In this document: piece by piece, positions 1-6,143 of the stretch
Numbering within the stretch: position 1 is the stretch's first letter
Layout of the letters: every line of letters starts with the position of its first letter
NCBI GenBank assembly: GCA_903644035.1
Contig: CAHJXG010000068.1
Coordinates: 1-6,799, forward strand
From: Rhodospirillales bacterium
Lineage (GTDB): Bacteria > Pseudomonadota > Alphaproteobacteria > Acetobacterales > Acetobacteraceae
Length of the DNA: 6,799 nt
Direction of reading: 5' to 3'
Made by a program: the position numbers and the translations under genes
Notes under the pieces: model-generated
Seen by the model: only the letters and a program-made list of their open reading frames with translations
Told to the model about the DNA's origin: nothing
The model's database searches: none

Positions 1-2117
1 GTCGGCATGGGCGTCGAGCCCCAGCGCGACAGCACGACGGTCGTGTCCGCGTGCCGGGCCATCAGCCACGTGTCGCCGGCGATCAGGACCGGCGGCGAGT
101 CGATCACCACGAGGTCATACAGCTGCTCGAGCCGCCGCAGGATGCCTTCCCACTCCCCGGTGGCCAGCAATCCCATCGGGCTGGTTGCCAGTGCCCCGGT
201 GGGCAGGACCGGGAAGCCCCAGGCGGCGTTGTCGTGGATCGCCTCCTCGATGCTGATCTCACGCCGGAGAACCTGGATGAGCGTCCGGTCGCTGCGGTCA
301 AGCCCGGCCGCCGCGGACAGCGAGCGGGAGCGCAGGTCGCCATCGACGAGCAAGACCCTCATGCCGCGCGCCGTCGCCGCCGCAGCCAAGGCGATCGACG
401 TCTTGGTCTTGCCCTCCTGCGGCAGTGCCGAGGTGACCAGCAGGCTGCGCGGCACGACGCCCTTGGACGGCGTCATGACCCGGGCCAGGGTGAACGCCAC
501 CGCGTCCTCGAACGTGCGGCTCGAGATGCGGTTCTTTCGCGCCACCAGCGGGATCAGGCCGATCGGCGTGACCCCCATCGTCCGCTCGACGACCCCCATG
601 CTCGTCAGGCCGCGGCGCGAGTTGTCCTTCACGAACGCGACCACGGTCCCCAAGCCCAGCGACAGGATCAGCGCCGCGGGCAGCAGCACCTTCTTGTTCG
701 GGGACGCCGCCTGCAGCGGGACGGCGGCGCGGGACAGGATGCGGGCGTTCGCGGCCTGGTAGTTGACGGCGGGATCGGTCTGGCGCGCGCGGTTGATGAA
801 GCTTGTGTAAAGCTCTCGGTCCGCCGCGGCGTCGCGCTCCAGCGCCTGGCCCCGTGCGACATCGCCGTCCGTTCGGCCAAGGCGGGCTGTCAGCTCGTTG
901 AGCGTCTTGGTCAGCCGGTCCTCGTTGAGCTTGGTGACCACCGCCCGGCTCTGCACCGTCTGGCGGATCCGCTCCCGCTCCTGCGCGATGGATCGGTTGA
1001 TGTCGGCCACCCGCGCCCGGAGCGCGAGCCGCCGCGGGTTGTCCGCGCCGTCGCGGACCTCGCTTTCCGCCGCCTGCGCCGTCGCCGTCGCAAGCTGCTC
1101 CCGAAGCCGCGGCAGCAGCTGAGACCCGGTCACGCTGGCCAGCATGTCAAGGTCGGCCAGGCCGTTGCCGCGGGTCTGGTCCAGGATCGCCTGCGCCTCC
1201 GCCGCGCGCTGGCGTGCCAGGGTCAGCTCGGTGCTCACCTGGGTGATCTGCTCCTGGGTGATCGTGCTGTCCTTGCCGCGCGCCAGGCCGCTCTCGAACC
1301 GGAACCGCTCATAGGCCTGGGCCGACTTGGAGGCGCGGTCGCGCAGCTCGTTGAGGCGCTGGTCGATCCAGTCATGCGCCTCCTGCGTCGTCTGGCTCTT
1401 GGTGGTGAGCAGCGTGTCCACATAGACGCTCGCGACCGTGTTCGCGACCAGCGCCGCCATGTCCGGGCGCTTCGAGGTGAAACCGATGCGGATGACCCGG
1501 GACACGCCCACGGGATAGACGGCCAGCTTGGCCCGCACGGCGAGGACCGTCGAGCTCAGCTCCCGCCGGGCGGCCTCCTCCGGAGAGCGCACAGGCTCCT
1601 TCGGCCGCACCAAAGCCAGGAGCCGTTCAGCCTCCCGCGTCACCGGCTCGAAGGTGGTGGCGAGGAAGGCCGTTGCCGTGTCGAAGGGCGTCGCAGGCGT
1701 GAGCTGAGGACGGGGCGCCAGCAGGTTGAATTCCGGGTCCGCGACGAGGTTGAGCTTCTTCACCACGCTCTGGATCAACTCCTCCGAGGTGAGCAGCTCG
1801 ACCTCGCTGGCCAGCGTGTCGGGGCCGAACGGCAGGTCGCGCTGCGCCTCGCCCAGGCGGACCGATTCGGCGCGGTCGCCCTGGAAGATGACGGCGCTGG
1901 TGGCCTGATACGTCTTGGGAAGCGCCAGGATCACCCCCGTGGCGGTCGCCATCGCCACCAGGGCCACCGTCAGGATCCGCAGCTTGCGGCGCTTCAGGAA
2001 TCCCTTGATGTCCCAGGTCGGCACGCTGCCCACGGCAACCGGGTCGTAGAGGCGGCCGGGAGAGGAACGCTGATCCGCGTTCCACTCATCTGATCCGGCG
2101 TCGATCAAGACGTTCAA
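1..2117 (-). CDS. Polysaccharide co-polymerase with fused tyrosine autokinase (Wzc/ExoP type), 3' end outside the window
   Basis: This inner-membrane protein should control chain length and export of an exopolysaccharide, with a cytoplasmic BY-kinase that autophosphorylates on C-terminal tyrosines. About 705 residues are visible. A Wzz-type N-terminal part has a membrane segment near residues 48-66. A long, charged, helix-rich periplasmic stretch follows (roughly 200-440, probably coiled coil). A second membrane segment lies near 477-496, preceded by the short motif AASPNKK. The kinase domain shows Walker A (ALPQEGKT, Lys570), Walker A' (VLLVDGDLR, 588-596) and Walker B (LVVIDSPP, Asp673). 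Family members are usually about 720-750 residues, so only the tail, including any tyrosine cluster, is missing. I chose the TTG at 2117-2115 because GGAGG (2130-2126) sits 8 nt before it, and an in-frame TAA lies a few codons upstream with no ATG or GTG between. The gene follows the glycosyltransferase by 106 nt on the same strand, which suggests one operon. The family is clear; the exact polysaccharide is not. Confidence 0.9.
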   Translation of the reverse strand, partial: MNVLIDAGSDEWNADQRSSPGRLYDPVAVGSVPTWDIKGFLKRRKLRILTVALVAMATATGVILALPKTYQATSAVIFQGDRAESVRLGEAQRDLPFGPDTLASEVELLTSEELIQSVVKKLNLVADPEFNLLAPRPQLTPATPFDTATAFLATTFEPVTREAERLLALVRPKEPVRSPEEAARRELSSTVLAVRAKLAVYPVGVSRVIRIGFTSKRPDMAALVANTVASVYVDTLLTTKSQTTQEAHDWIDQRLNELRDRASKSAQAYERFRFESGLARGKDSTITQEQITQVSTELTLARQRAAEAQAILDQTRGNGLADLDMLASVTGSQLLPRLREQLATATAQAAESEVRDGADNPRRLALRARVADINRSIAQERERIRQTVQSRAVVTKLNEDRLTKTLNELTARLGRTDGDVARGQALERDAAADRELYTSFINRARQTDPAVNYQAANARILSRAAVPLQAASPNKKVLLPAALILSLGLGTVVAFVKDNSRRGLTSMGVVERTMGVTPIGLIPLVARKNRISSRTFEDAVAFTLARVMTPSKGVVPRSLLVTSALPQEGKTKTSIALAAAATARGMRVLLVDGDLRSRSLSAAAGLDRSDRTLIQVLRREISIEEAIHDNAAWGFPVLPTGALATSPMGLLATGEWEGILRRLEQLYDLVVIDSPPVLIAGDTWLMARHADTTVVLSRWGSTPMP

Positions 2118-2125
2118 ACTCGTGT

Positions 2126-2130
2126 CCTCC
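2126..2130 (-). promoter_or_regulatory. Shine-Dalgarno site deciding a TTG start
   Basis: GGAGG on the minus strand lies 8 nt before the TTG at 2117. It is the only well-placed ribosome binding site upstream of the co-polymerase frame, so it settles the start. I saw no convincing promoter or terminator in the rest of the gap (2118-2223), only a loose CCCAAG/CTTGGG dyad at 2179-2206. Confidence 0.65.
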
Positions 2131-2223
2131 GCCCTGTGTGCTCGCCGCGCCGCTTAGCTAGGGCAATAGCCATGCGGACCCAAGAACGCCCTTGCGATTG
2201 CTTGGGGTGGAAGCCGTCCCGCA

Positions 2224-3114
2224 TCACGCGCGGACCCGTCGTGGCTTTCGGAAGCCGGCGGCAAGAACCAGGAAACCGAAATAAGGGTAGTCAATGAAGT
2301 AGCGGCGCCACAGACGGCGCGGCTCCCTCAGCAGCCGATAGGCCCAGCGCAGGTTGGTCGCGTCGACCCAGCGCGGGTAGTAGGCGATCCCGCCGATGAG
2401 CTGGTCAAGGTAGCCCCCACAGGTGAAGCCCCATCCGCGCCAGCCCTGGTGCCTGAGCTCAAGCAGGAACGCCTCCTGCCGGACGCTGCCCATGCCGCAG
2501 ATCACGATGTCTGGCCGAAGTTCGCCGACGGCGCCGGCCTTGGCCGCCATGTCGCCATAGCCGTCATAGGCCGCGATGATCTGAAGGCCAGGGAAGTGCG
2601 CAATGATCTGGGCGCGAGCCTGTTCCGCGACACGCGGCGCGCCCCCCACCAGGACGACCCGCAATCCGCGAAGCCGTGCGCGGGCGAACAGGGCCGGGGC
2701 GAGCGAGGTCGTGTCGAAGCTGACCCGCTGGGCGGGCAGGCCGTGCAGCCAGCGCATCGCGACGCAAAGCCCGATGCCATCCGGCAGCACGAGGTCGAAC
2801 TCACGCAGCGACCTTTCGAACGACGCCGAGCGACGCGCCAGCGGCGCGACGCCGGGGTTCGCAAAGGTCACGAGCACCACGTCCTTCGCCAACTCCTCGA
2901 TGAAGTCCAGCACCGCATCAGCCGCCCCGTCCGTGTCGGCGGTGAGCAGCGCGTGCACCGGCAAGCCGACCGTCTCGGTCATCGTGACGTTCCAATCGCG
3001 CCCAGCCGTGGAGTGCCGGGCGGCCCCTCCATGCGGCGGCACCGCCGTCCTCGCGGCCCCATGGCTTGCCTGCGGGGCCGGGCTGCGCGCCAAAGCCGTC
3101 GGGGTCGTCACCAT
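2224..3114 (-). CDS. WecG/TagA/CpsF-family glycosyltransferase (GT26)
   Basis: This enzyme probably transfers a sugar from a nucleotide donor to a growing lipid-linked oligosaccharide at the cytoplasmic face of the inner membrane. Family relatives include WecG (ManNAcA), TagA (ManNAc) and GumM (glucose); the sugar here cannot be read from sequence. The core runs from about residue 45 to the end (296 in all). It shows the N-terminal strand followed by TFANPG (83-88), the LVLPDGIG motif holding the probable catalytic Asp112, the RVVLVGGAP strand, DIVICGMGSVRQE, and the C-terminal EPRRLWRRYF typical of the family. The ATG at 3114 is preferred because third positions are G/C-rich from there on but not upstream. 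GAGGG is only 2 nt before it, so the adjacent GTG at 3111 may be the true start. An ATG at 2982 would give a 252-residue protein of more usual length, without the Ala/Pro/His-rich extension. It lies 106 nt upstream of the Wzc/ExoP-type gene, which supports a role in exopolysaccharide assembly. Confidence 0.85.
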   Translation of the reverse strand: MVTTPTALARSPAPQASHGAARTAVPPHGGAARHSTAGRDWNVTMTETVGLPVHALLTADTDGAADAVLDFIEELAKDVVLVTFANPGVAPLARRSASFERSLREFDLVLPDGIGLCVAMRWLHGLPAQRVSFDTTSLAPALFARARLRGLRVVLVGGAPRVAEQARAQIIAHFPGLQIIAAYDGYGDMAAKAGAVGELRPDIVICGMGSVRQEAFLLELRHQGWRGWGFTCGGYLDQLIGGIAYYPRWVDATNLRWAYRLLREPRRLWRRYFIDYPYFGFLVLAAGFRKPRRVRA

Positions 3115-3551
3115 TTCCCTCAAATTTCCATTCTGCATTCGAACCGACAACCTATCGGGAGGCATCAGGCCCGTCGTGGACCAGAAGAATGGGGCCGAGC
3201 CAATGAAGAGAACTAGATCGAAGGATTGAACGACCAGCTTCGCTCGGCACGCTTGAAGGGCGATACTGCCGTCCGGACCTGGCCAAGCGCACCATCCCAA
3301 CAGGGGTAGTGAGGCCGGTTCCAGGGCACGTCGCCCAGGTAGGGCTCTGGGTCGGTGCAGCGTGAATGGCGCTTGCCATAAAGAGCGGCGCGGCAGGACG
3401 CGGTTGGTGAAGGTCAGCCGTCGTCGTCGATCGCCGCGTGACCGCCTGCGTCACAGCCGGGCAAACCCCGCCGGCCATGCAATCCGATGCCGCTTTGTTC
3501 AGCAGCATGTCGCTAAACGGAAGTCCAGGGGTCTTGCATGCGAGCGTGATG

Positions 3552-3565
3552 CCGCTGAACAGCGG
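3552..3565. repeat. Short perfect inverted repeat
   Basis: CCGCTG and CAGCGG flank a 2-nt spacer (AA). It is one of a cluster of compact dyads in the gene-free gap. A role is not known, and such short palindromes also arise by chance in GC-rich DNA. Confidence 0.4.
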
Positions 3566-3658
3566 TTCCGCATCCTCGCGTCGCGCCGGGCCACCCTGTT
3601 GCTGATCGAGGCGGCGCGCAGAGGATGTCCGGCTCGGCAAAGCGGCCAAAGTATCGCG

Positions 3659-3679
3659 GGACGGCTCCGTCAGCCGTTC
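3659..3679. repeat. Inverted repeat with 5-nt loop
   Basis: Arms ACGGCT and AGCCGT enclose the loop CCGTC. The stem extends outward to 8 pairs if one G-U pair is allowed. It lies in the gene-free gap with no associated gene end, so it is not an obvious terminator. Confidence 0.4.
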
Positions 3680-3705
3680 GGGAACCTGGCTCCGCCCGGC
3701 GCTGG

Positions 3706-3719
3706 ACGCTGCGCAGCGT
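3706..3719. repeat. 14-bp perfect palindrome
   Basis: ACGCTGCGCAGCGT equals its own reverse complement. It could be a protein-binding site or chance in GC-rich DNA. No neighbouring promoter supports an operator role. Confidence 0.4.
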
Positions 3720-3767
3720 GTTCAAGATTTCGGCACCTTCGGCATGATTGTCCACGCCGAAGTCTAC

Positions 3768-3786
3768 CCCGTCCCTCAAGGGCGGG
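3768..3786. repeat. Hairpin resembling an IS200/IS605-type end
   Basis: CCCG and CCC, separated by a bulged T, pair with GGGCGGG across the loop TCAA, giving a 7-pair stem. AGTGCCGAGTTTTGTCA follows. From memory, this layout (CCCCGTCCC, short loop, GGGCGGG, then a GTCA-like tail) resembles subterminal hairpins of IS200/IS605/TnpB elements. I found no tnpA or tnpB remnant beside it, so an IS origin is only a possibility. Confidence 0.3.
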
Positions 3787-3934
3787 AGTGCCGAGTTTTG
3801 TCAGGAAGCTTGGGGCAATGCAGCCCGGACCCGCGACACGTCGGCGCCGGCCCAGGCCGCGGTGAAACGAACCGCCGCGTTCAGCGGGGCAGCACACTCC
3901 AATCAGCTGAGCGCGCCGTTGCTGCCCCCATCAA

Positions 3935-3960
3935 CGGCCGGCGCTGATCGGCGCCGACCG
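3935..3960 (-). terminator. Strong hairpin ending the polyol operon (terminator-like, no U tract)
   Basis: On the minus strand CGGTCGGCGC and GCGCCGGCCG pair over the loop CGATCA: a 10-pair stem with one U-G pair, starting 8 nt after the TAG of the binding protein gene. The sequence after it (TTGATGGGGG) has no run of T, so it is not a classical intrinsic terminator. It more likely protects the 3' end of the mRNA or assists Rho-dependent termination. Confidence 0.55.
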
Positions 3961-3968
3961 GATGCCCG

Positions 3969-5282
3969 CTACTTGCCGTAGCCGGCCTGACGGATCGAGC
4001 GCGCCGTGGCCGCCTGTGCGGAGGCCAAGGCCTGCTCAACCGTGTTGGACCCGGCGAGCGCCGCCGCCACCGTCTGGCCGACCTGAGTGCCGATGGCCTG
4101 GAACTCCGGAATGCCCACGTACTGCGCGCCGACATAGGGCCGCGGGGTTTTGGTCTGGCCGGTGGGGTTCGAGTTGTTGATGGCCGCCACCACGAAATCG
4201 GCGAAGGGCGCCACCTGCTTGTACTCTGGCGTGTTGGCCGACGCGCGCGTGCCGGGCGGCACGTTCACGTATCCATCGGTCTTCGCGACCAGCTGGGCGT
4301 ACTCCTTCGACGTCGCCCAGGTGACGAACTGACGGGCCGCATCGGGCTGCTTCGACGAGGCCGGGATGGCGAGGTTCCAGGACCACAGCCAGGTCGGGCC
4401 GCCCTTGAAGCTGCCGGTCGGCAGCGCCGCGAAGCCGACCTGGTCGGCGACCTGGGACTGCTTCTTGTCATAGACCGTGCCGGCGGCGCTGGTGGCGTCG
4501 ATCCACATGCCGCAATGGCCGGAGGAGAACAGGGCCAGGTTCTCGTTGAAGCCGTTGGACGACGCGCCGGGCGGGCCGTCGGCCTTGAGGATGTCGGTGT
4601 AGTAGGTCAGCGCCGCCTTCCACTCGGGGGTGTCGATCTTGGTGTCCCACTTCGTGTCGAACCACTGGCCGCCATGGGCGGTGACCAGGGTCGAGAAGTA
4701 GGCCATGTTCTCGCCCCAGCCCGGCTTGCCGCGCAGGCAGATGCCGTAGATCTGGTTCGGCTTGTCGGTGATCTTGTCGGCGAACTGCCGGATCTGCTCG
4801 TAGGTCGGCGCCTCGGGCATCGTCAGCCCGGCCTTCTTGAACAGGTCGGTCCGATACAGCGTCATCACGCTCTCGGCGTAGAACGGCAGCGCATAGAGAT
4901 GGCCGTCGTAGCTGATGCCGTCGCGCACCGGCTTCAGGATGTCATCGACATCGAAGGAGGCCGGCAGGTTGTCGAACGGCGTCAGCCACTTCTGCTTCGC
5001 CCAGATCGGCACCTCGTAGTTGCCGATGGTCAGGATGTCGAACTGGCCGCCCTTGGTCGCGATGTCGGTGGTGACGCGCTGACGCAGCGTGTTCTCCTCC
5101 AGCACCACCCAGCGCAGCTTGACGTCCGGGTGCTGCCGCTCGAACTCCGGCGACAGCTTCTGCATCTCGATCATCTGGACGTTGTTGACCGTCGCGATGG
5201 TGAGCGTCGCGTCCGCGAGCGCCAGCGACGGCAGGCCGCCCGCGGTCAGAATCGTCGCCATGGCAAGAGCTTTGCGCAGCAT
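3969..5282 (-). CDS. smoE: Sorbitol/mannitol ABC transporter periplasmic binding protein (SmoE type)
   Basis: This is the periplasmic solute-binding component of a CUT1-type ABC importer for hexitols; it delivers the polyol to a membrane permease. The 437 residues start with a Sec signal peptide: basic MLRK, a hydrophobic core, and probable cleavage after ALA at 23. There is no lipobox cysteine, so the product should be soluble. The mature part is a complete SBP_bac_1-type protein. Recognisable stretches include FDILTIGNYEVPIWAKQKWL, ALPFYAESVMTLYRTDLFKK, FSSGHCGMWIDAT and GGPTWLWSWNLAIPASS, all characteristic of the SmoE/MtlE branch. The ATG has a GAGGGGG about 11 nt upstream. The gene is third in the visible operon, 64 nt after the dehydrogenase, with a hairpin in the gap. 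No permease or ATPase gene follows. Family assignment is firm; the exact ligand (sorbitol, mannitol or another hexitol) is inferred from family and neighbours. Confidence 0.92.
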   Translation of the reverse strand: MLRKALAMATILTAGGLPSLALADATLTIATVNNVQMIEMQKLSPEFERQHPDVKLRWVVLEENTLRQRVTTDIATKGGQFDILTIGNYEVPIWAKQKWLTPFDNLPASFDVDDILKPVRDGISYDGHLYALPFYAESVMTLYRTDLFKKAGLTMPEAPTYEQIRQFADKITDKPNQIYGICLRGKPGWGENMAYFSTLVTAHGGQWFDTKWDTKIDTPEWKAALTYYTDILKADGPPGASSNGFNENLALFSSGHCGMWIDATSAAGTVYDKKQSQVADQVGFAALPTGSFKGGPTWLWSWNLAIPASSKQPDAARQFVTWATSKEYAQLVAKTDGYVNVPPGTRASANTPEYKQVAPFADFVVAAINNSNPTGQTKTPRPYVGAQYVGIPEFQAIGTQVGQTVAAALAGSNTVEQALASAQAATARSIRQAGYGK

Positions 5283-5321
5283 ATTGTTCGTTTCCCCCTC
5301 GTCGAGATTTATTGGGTAACA

Positions 5322-5345
5322 CTGTTCCCAGAAAAATGGAAACAG
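5322..5345 (-). promoter_or_regulatory. Intercistronic hairpin between dehydrogenase and binding protein genes
   Basis: On the minus strand CTGTTTCCA and TGGGAACAG pair over the loop TTTTTC: 9 pairs, one of them U-G. The hairpin starts 1 nt after the dehydrogenase stop and ends about 40 nt before the binding protein start. Such a hairpin could stabilise or process the mRNA so that the binding protein is made in excess, or act as a partial terminator. The dyad could also be a regulator site. The structure is seen; its role is inferred. Confidence 0.5.
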
Positions 5346-5346
5346 G

Positions 5347-6129
5347 TCAGCTCATCCAGTTGCCGCCGTCGATGTTGTAGGTCTGGGCGACGATGTAGTT
5401 GGCGTCCGGGCCGGCCAGGAACACGGCCAGGCCGGCGATCTCATCCGGCCGCGCCATGCGGCCGAACGGCACGGCGGCGCCGACCGCGCGCTTCTTCTCG
5501 CCGGGCTGCAGCCCTTCGTAGCGGGCGAACCGCGCGTCCACGTCGTCCCAGTGCTCGTTGTCCACCACGCCCGGCGCGATGGCGTTCACGTTGATGCCGT
5601 GCTTGATCAGGTCCAGCCCGGCGCTCTGGGTCAGCGAGATCACTGCGGCCTTGGACGAGCAGTATACCGCCACCAGCGCCTCGCCGCGCCGGCCGGCCTG
5701 GGATGCGAAGTTGATGATCCGGCCCCCATGCCCCTGCGCGATCATCTGCCGGGCGCCGGCCTGCAAGGTGAACAGCAGCCCCTCGACGTTCACCGCATAG
5801 ACGCGGCGGTAGCTTTCGCGGGTGATCTCGGCGATGGGCGCCATGTCGAAGATGCCGGCGTTGTTGACCAGGATGTCGAGCCGCCCGCACTGCGCCGCCA
5901 CCGCCGCCACCATGGCGTCGATGGAGTCCTGCCGGGTCACGTCGAGGGGGAGCGCCAGCGCGCCGTGGCCGATGGCCGAGGCCGCCGCCTCGGCGCCCGC
6001 CTCATTCAGGTCGGCGACCACGACGCGCGCCCCTTCCGCCGCATAGCGCTGCGCGATGGCGAGGCCGATGCCGCGGGCGGCGCCGGTGATGACGGCGACC
6101 TTGCCATCCAGCGTTCTTGTTTGTGACAG
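5347..6129 (-). CDS. smoS: SDR-family sorbitol / L-iditol 2-dehydrogenase (SmoS type), apparent CTG start
   Basis: This cytoplasmic NAD-dependent enzyme should oxidise D-sorbitol to D-fructose; characterised relatives also take galactitol and L-iditol. The 260-residue frame holds the full classical SDR set: cofactor motif TGAARGIG (15-22), Asp40 selecting NAD, Asp63, NNAG (89-92), Asn114, Ser143, and the YCSSK motif with Tyr156 and Lys160. The C-terminal half matches SmoS enzymes in the stretches GVVDNEHWDDVDARFARYEG and QTYNIDGGNWMS. The start is unusual. The first in-frame GTG (6021) lies after the cofactor motif and would destroy the fold, and an in-frame TGA sits at 6135-6133. Between the TGA and the motif there is no ATG, GTG or TTG, but the CTG at 6129-6127 is 8 nt after AAGGAG. 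The alternative is a one-base frameshift, real or from sequencing, near the N-terminus. It lies 12 nt after the aldolase subunit gene, so the two are probably translationally coupled. Confidence 0.9.
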   Translation of the reverse strand: MSQTRTLDGKVAVITGAARGIGLAIAQRYAAEGARVVVADLNEAGAEAAASAIGHGALALPLDVTRQDSIDAMVAAVAAQCGRLDILVNNAGIFDMAPIAEITRESYRRVYAVNVEGLLFTLQAGARQMIAQGHGGRIINFASQAGRRGEALVAVYCSSKAAVISLTQSAGLDLIKHGINVNAIAPGVVDNEHWDDVDARFARYEGLQPGEKKRAVGAAVPFGRMARPDEIAGLAVFLAGPDANYIVAQTYNIDGGNWMS

Positions 6130-6137
6130 GGTTCACA

Positions 6138-6143
6138 CTCCTT
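6138..6143 (-). promoter_or_regulatory. Shine-Dalgarno site supporting a CTG start
   Basis: AAGGAG overlaps the TAA stop of the upstream gene (TAAGGAG) and lies exactly 8 nt before the CTG at 6129. The nearest GTG triplets lie 1-3 nt from it, too close, and are out of frame with the dehydrogenase. Confidence 0.7.

Larger units (their letters stand above)
3115..3968. other. Gap of about 850 nt with no supported gene; possible relict region
   Basis: No frame on either strand here gives a protein I recognise. The open frames (up to 167 codons) are rich in Arg, Pro and Ala, lack convincing ribosome binding sites and overlap one another. The part next to the glycosyltransferase (about 3115-3240) is visibly less GC-rich than the genes, as expected for a leader or promoter region, but I found no good -35/-10 pair. 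The rest holds compact inverted repeats at 3552-3565, 3659-3679, 3706-3719 and 3768-3786, plus the hairpin at 3935-3960. The gap lies where transporter permease genes would usually follow the binding protein. It may therefore mark a deletion or insertion scar; that is an inference. Confidence 0.5.

Noticed and set aside
51..2093. 680-codon plus-strand open frame
   Set aside because: It lies antisense to the Wzc/ExoP-type gene, is dominated by Arg, Gln, His and Leu with no recognisable domain, and is explained by G/C third-position bias of the minus-strand gene.
2118..2223. Possible promoter (TTGGGT, 17 nt, TAGCTA) before the Wzc/ExoP-type gene
   Set aside because: The -10 match is poor, and the same-strand 106-nt gap is explained by an operon with the glycosyltransferase gene.
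2449..3229. Two plus-strand open frames of 255 and 208 codons
   Set aside because: Both are antisense to the glycosyltransferase, whose family motifs are clear; neither resembles a protein family.
3152..3865. Open frames of 165 (minus), 167 (plus) and 88 (minus) codons in the gap
   Set aside because: They overlap each other on both strands, lack good ribosome binding sites and show no domain. A relict gene cannot be ruled out, but none can be supported.
4515..5594. 359-codon plus-strand open frame
   Set aside because: It is antisense to the binding protein and dehydrogenase genes and spans both and their gap; composition is that of a shadow frame.
5551..6126. 191-codon plus-strand open frame
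   Set aside because: It is antisense to the SDR gene, which has every catalytic motif on the minus strand.
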